From Sipunculus nudus (taxonomy: Eukaryota; Annelida; Sipuncula; Golfingiida; Sipunculidae), in contig CM049322.1 in the NCBI GenBank assembly GCA_026874595.1, positions 39,428,840 to 39,492,839 of the forward strand: DNA of 64,000 nt, given 5' to 3'. The notes beneath the pieces were generated by a model. It was not told the DNA's origin. It worked only from the letters and a program-made list of their open reading frames with translations, and searched no databases. This document shows positions 59,954 through 64,000 of the stretch, piece by piece. The stretch's first letter is position 1; each line of letters starts with the position of its first letter. Position numbers and translations under genes: made by a program.

Positions 59954-62900
59954 ATGAAGTCAAGTAAAACAGCCGACATGAACGAGGCCAAAGACGAGTC
60001 CAAAACTGAGAACCAACCAGAGGAAAACGAGCCGCTTTATGCATGGATCACCCTTATAGGTAACCAAATAAGATGATTACAATAAGGCAAAAAAAAAAAT
60101 TTTAAACATTTGTTTCTCGTACACCACATGCAACAGTCTGAAACCCCCAACCCTCGGATATTTTCATATTATTTTTATGAGATGTGTACCGCTTTAGAAC
60201 TCTACCCTCTCGGATATTTCTTTATGCAAAAATAAAGAAAAAGTTTCGACATAATTTCCATTTGTTGTGCCTTTACCTGTGGAGTAAAGCAATTATGATA
60301 TTTCCTTTTTATCCGTGAACCATATCATTTTTATTTTTATCGAACACCTATAAAAAAATTGTAGAAAATACCCCCCGCCTGTACTGATGTAATAATGCCT
60401 GTGAAACCAAATGCCTGAGAAACAAAGTTTTATTTATTTATTATATATCTATTATATATCTAAGCTTAAAGTTATAAAGACACAACAGTATGAACGTGTG
60501 ATGTATGAACGAGCTGCGTCTCACTTTTCATTCATGGCAAAAATACATAAGTTTATGAAGGTAGGATGATTATCCAAATTAAAAGTATGAAAGAAATAAC
60601 TACATACATATTAGTACAATATTAATGATATATACTTGAATATGTAACCTAAGCGAATAAGGATTGGGTGAGGATATGAATAAGGTTCCGAATTAAACCT
60701 CGAATACTTGGTTATGCTAATCTGAAATAAGACAGCAATTTCACAATCCGACAATGTGAACTTGGTCAAAATCATTTGTAAGGACGGACCATCCTAATTC
60801 ACGTTCAAAGTTAATACCTCAAGAGTACCATCACTTGATTAATTAAGTGAATAGTTATCAGTAATATATCGAGTTATGTAATAAAAACAGGCCCTTAACC
60901 AGCAAAAATATAATTTGGGAAAGCATGAGGACTTTTATGATATCAAACCATAACCTCAATACAACAAAATACACCTATTTATAGAAAGATATTATTTTGT
61001 TTTGTTAACGTTGCTTTTATGACCCTTATAAATCTTAGTTCACCTTGCTTTGTATACCTTTGTATACATTCACTATATAAGTATAATAATCTTAAAGTCA
61101 TAATGAAACAACGTATTTTTTTATGGACAGTGCCTCTGAAAGATTGCTTGGCTGCGACGGTATGAATACATAGGTTTATGATATTAGGATGTTAGTCCAA
61201 TGTGGCGTGAATGAAATACACAGGGCGCGATTAACATGATGCCTAAATATGTACCCTAATCGAATACGGTCATGGGTGGGAATACGAATTAGGTCCTGAA
61301 TTAGACCTCGAATGTTTAGTCAAGCTAATCTGAATTCAAGCATCAATTCCACAATTCCATACAGAAAACGTGGTAATAAATCATTTATTTTCACAGTTAA
61401 TAATTAAACGTAAATATATACCACTTTATTTTTAAGGACTTAACAGTTATCAGTGATGTTTCGAGTAAATAGAACAAGCCTTAAACCATAAAACCATGAT
61501 GTCGACTGTGATACTAAGCCGTAACCCCAACAAAACAAAATACACCTATTGATGGAAAGATTTTTTGTTTGTTATTACATGGACGTACATAGGCGCGTAC
61601 ATCGAGGATTTAGAAATTGCAAATGGAATAAATATTAAAAAACTGTCGTAACATTAGATAAATATTCGGACTGGGTTAGAAATGAAAGTCAATTTATTCA
61701 AATTTTCAATCTATTCGGTAAATAAGTAGCTAATTAATTCAAATATTAAATGACCAGTTGGTCTATTGCATTTGAAAAACATCCGTACAATCCAGAGTAG
61801 AATATCATGTTATCCATATCTCTAGCGCCACCTTCCGCTGACGAGGGATTTATAAGTTATTTATACTGAGATGGAAGATCATATTGTTTTATATTTCAAA
61901 TAGTAAAATGATATAATTACCTGACTTTAATGGCAATGTTGACATCTTTATTATGTATTTAATTTCAAATGACAAATCCCGCATATTCTTGCCTCATTGC
62001 ACCCGGACACATCAAACGACCCTTATGCACGGTGTGCATTTCTGTGGAAAATGTTTATCCGCTCTTCTCGTATTGCATGTTTTTTATCCTTTCTGTTAAC
62101 AGGTGTTACACTCAGCTTTGTGATAATCAACGGAACTGCCCGCTCCTATGGTCTGATATATGTGGAAATGCTAGGGCTGTTCAATGAAGGTCACCTGAAA
62201 ACCAGCCTTGTTGTCACTATTAAATCCATCACCAACACAGCTGCATGTAAGCGATTCCGCATCCCGCACTTATTACAGTAAACTGCACTTACACGATACA
62301 TATCCGGGACCAGTTATGGTAAAGGACCACGAATATTCAAAACAATTTATATTGTTTTGTGCGGCCAAGTATCTTGTCATCTAAATCATCAATACCGGCG
62401 CATATAATTGTTCTTACAACATTTTATTGGCATTCACTTTCCTCCCAACCATCCGACAAAGCAGCTTTCCGTGCAGCATTCCACAAATCTAAAGCGTTCA
62501 CAGAAGTATCTTCATGTATGCAGTAGTACATAATTTCTCCAGCTTGCGGGTCGTATAACAGCCAATAAACCGTTTGTGTAGGCCGCACCATTAACAGTTT
62601 CCAGACGAACAAAGGACTGCCCAAACCTAGCGACTTATATGTTTACTTAACTGTTAATATGTTTGTCAGCTCATTCCCAACTATGCCTCGACAGGTTATT
62701 AAGTGTAAAATTTCATTCATCCAGCTGTAGTGTTCGGATTTCTGAGTGACAAAATAACCGCCCGTTGGGTAGTGATGACTGCCAGTGTTTTCTCTTGTAT
62801 CGCCTTCGTCGCCACATCTTTTGCACCGAGTCTGACATTTGTCTTCTTATCGTACGGTTTACTCCTTGGTATGTATTTAGTTTATATTTATGCGTTAACA

Positions 62901-64000
62901 GATTCTATCATCTTAATAGCAATGTTCATAATAATTGACAAATTAAAGAATCCACACAAATGGCTCCCCCATACGTGTTTTACGCGTCTGTCCACGTACA
63001 TCAGGTGCTATATCAGACGTTTCGTGTTGCAGGGAGGGGATCATGTGGTATCTGCTCCATTTGATCTTGTTCAGACGGAGCGTAATTATATAGTTGTGAT
63101 TTCGGCCCGAAAACATGCAGACTTGCTCATCATTTATGTAATAGATTCCCGAGATGCTCGTTGAATCAAGGTATCTGTAAGCGAAGCTGCATCATAGCCG
63201 GTACCAAATGAGCGCAATGATAATTTGATGTTTGACCATGCAGCCTGTTTTTGTTTTATTGCAATCTGTTCTTCTTATATTAGTGTTTTCCGACCTTTAA
63301 TATATTACAACGTATTGCTTTGTGTATTTCATACTTATATTTACACTAAATTTTGTCCGTCATGGGCAGATTTTACTTATATTTGTTAACATACCTTGAA
63401 ATACATCTTCTCCAGGAATCGGCGATTCCGTGGTCTACATCTTCGGCTTGGGGATATTAAACCAATACTTCGAGAAACGGCGAAGCCTTGCAAATGGGAT
63501 TGCGACCGCTGGGGGTAGCTTAGGGGCTTTGCTTCTTCCGTTCCTGTTCTCCTTTTTGATCGACAGGTATTCAGTAAGAGGATTATTTCTTGTTTCTGGC
63601 GGGCTTTGGCTCAACATATCGGTGGCTGGAGCCCTCTTGCGACCTATCGCACCAAAAACAAGACAACTGAAAATTACAAAGACACCGGAAGGACGTGTAA
63701 ACAAAGCTTACGAAGTAGATAATAAATCACAATCAGGGACACTGCACACGAAAGAAGAAAATGTAAAGAATAAAGTAGAATACTACCGTGAGAAAGCAAT
63801 AGCATCAGTTGTAAAATGTGAGAATGATGATGACACTTCCAATACTAATCAGGGAGAGATTGATCAAATTAAGGGAAATCAGTCCGTCAGAAGCGGGAAA
63901 ACAAATGATAATAATGTAAAAGGGAATGAATTCTCTAAAAGAAAGAAAACCAGGAGACTACAGGGTCTCCTAAAATGTCTCTGTAGTTTGAAGTTTTTAT
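59954..64000 (+). CDS. SLC16/monocarboxylate-transporter-like membrane transporter, 5' part (runs off window)
   Basis: Exons: 59954-60059, 62103-62246, 62731-62868 and 63416 to beyond 64000. All introns are GT-AG and phase 1, at the same places as in the gene at 4991. The cytoplasmic start holds NQPEENEPLYAWITLI. Exon 2 gives NGTARSYGLIYVEML, matching NGTLRSFGLIYVELL of the paralogue. Exon 3 contains FGFLSDKITARW. Exon 4 has the TM5 signature YFEKRRSLANGIATAGGSLG and the first six-helix half, ending ALLRP. It then enters a long charged Lys/Asn/Glu-rich cytoplasmic loop still open at the window edge. The second half lies outside. A diverged tandem paralogue of unknown substrate. Confidence 0.88.
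60470..61580. repeat. Tandem duplication of about 620 bases in transporter intron 1
   Basis: 60470-61010 and 61090-61580 align in order. Shared blocks include GTATGAA, TACATAAGTTTATGA/TACATAGGTTTATGA, TAAGCGAATA/TAATCGAATA, TTAAACCTCGAAT/TTAGACCTCGAAT, GCTAATCTGAA and CAACAAAATACACCTATT. The two copies have diverged by substitutions and indels. Confidence 0.78.
62424..62624 (-). other. Antisense reading frame in transporter intron 2, unrecognised
   Basis: Minus strand, about 65 residues ending TAA, with VYWLLYDPQAGEIMYYCIHE and NAARKAALSDGWEE. An acceptor-like TTTGGGCAG precedes it at about 62617, but no ATG is present. Composition looks protein-like. It could be a remnant of a retroelement or a nested exon. 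No family was recognised. Confidence 0.3.

Overview
The window looks like nuclear DNA of an invertebrate animal, and a mollusc or other lophotrochozoan is my best guess (inference, low certainty). Reasons: genes are split by GT-AG introns; the DNA is AT-rich with long TA, GA and CT microsatellites; and it holds diverged copies of many eukaryotic mobile-element classes (L2/CR1 LINE, Tx1/L1 LINE, Penelope-like element, Gypsy LTR element, hAT-like and other MITEs, SINE-like repeats). No bacterial operon, CRISPR array or replication origin is visible.

Layout. 1-4990: mostly non-coding, with a GA microsatellite, a tRNA-related repeat and a dead L2/CR1 LINE tail. 4991-8656 (+): a complete five-exon SLC16/monocarboxylate-transporter-like gene. 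8.7-12.4 kb: non-coding, with a hammerhead-ribozyme-like motif. 12.4-18.6 kb (+): a full-length but inactivated Tx1/L1-type LINE. 19.6-47.3 kb: an array of three related C-type lectin units, all on the minus strand. Unit A (about 19.6-25.6 kb) is a pseudogene. Unit B (about 26.9-36.9 kb) holds an intact gene, 30109-32416. Unit C (about 42.9-47.3 kb) holds intact lectin-domain exons but a damaged second exon. The array is interrupted by a Penelope-like fragment (22.8-23.3 kb), a solo Gypsy LTR (26.0-26.7 kb), a mosaic inverted-repeat element (29.3-29.7 and 37.8-38.0 kb) and a decayed minus-strand Gypsy element (38.4-41.0 kb). 47.3-59.9 kb: mostly non-coding with three MITE-like elements, a minisatellite and two orphan exons of an unrecognised gene. 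59954-64000 (+): a second SLC16-like gene that runs off the right edge.

The two transporter genes have the same orientation, the same phase-1 intron positions and near-identical exon sizes, so they are tandem paralogues now separated by about 51 kb containing the opposite-strand lectin array. The transporters should act in membranes on small organic acids or related solutes. The lectins should be secreted sugar-binding proteins. I see no evidence that the two gene sets act together. The most unusual material is the lectin array: it has repeated first exons and promoter blocks, frame-neutral cassette exons, a unit whose broken exon could be bypassed by skipping, and two hammerhead-like motifs in nearby retroelement remnants.
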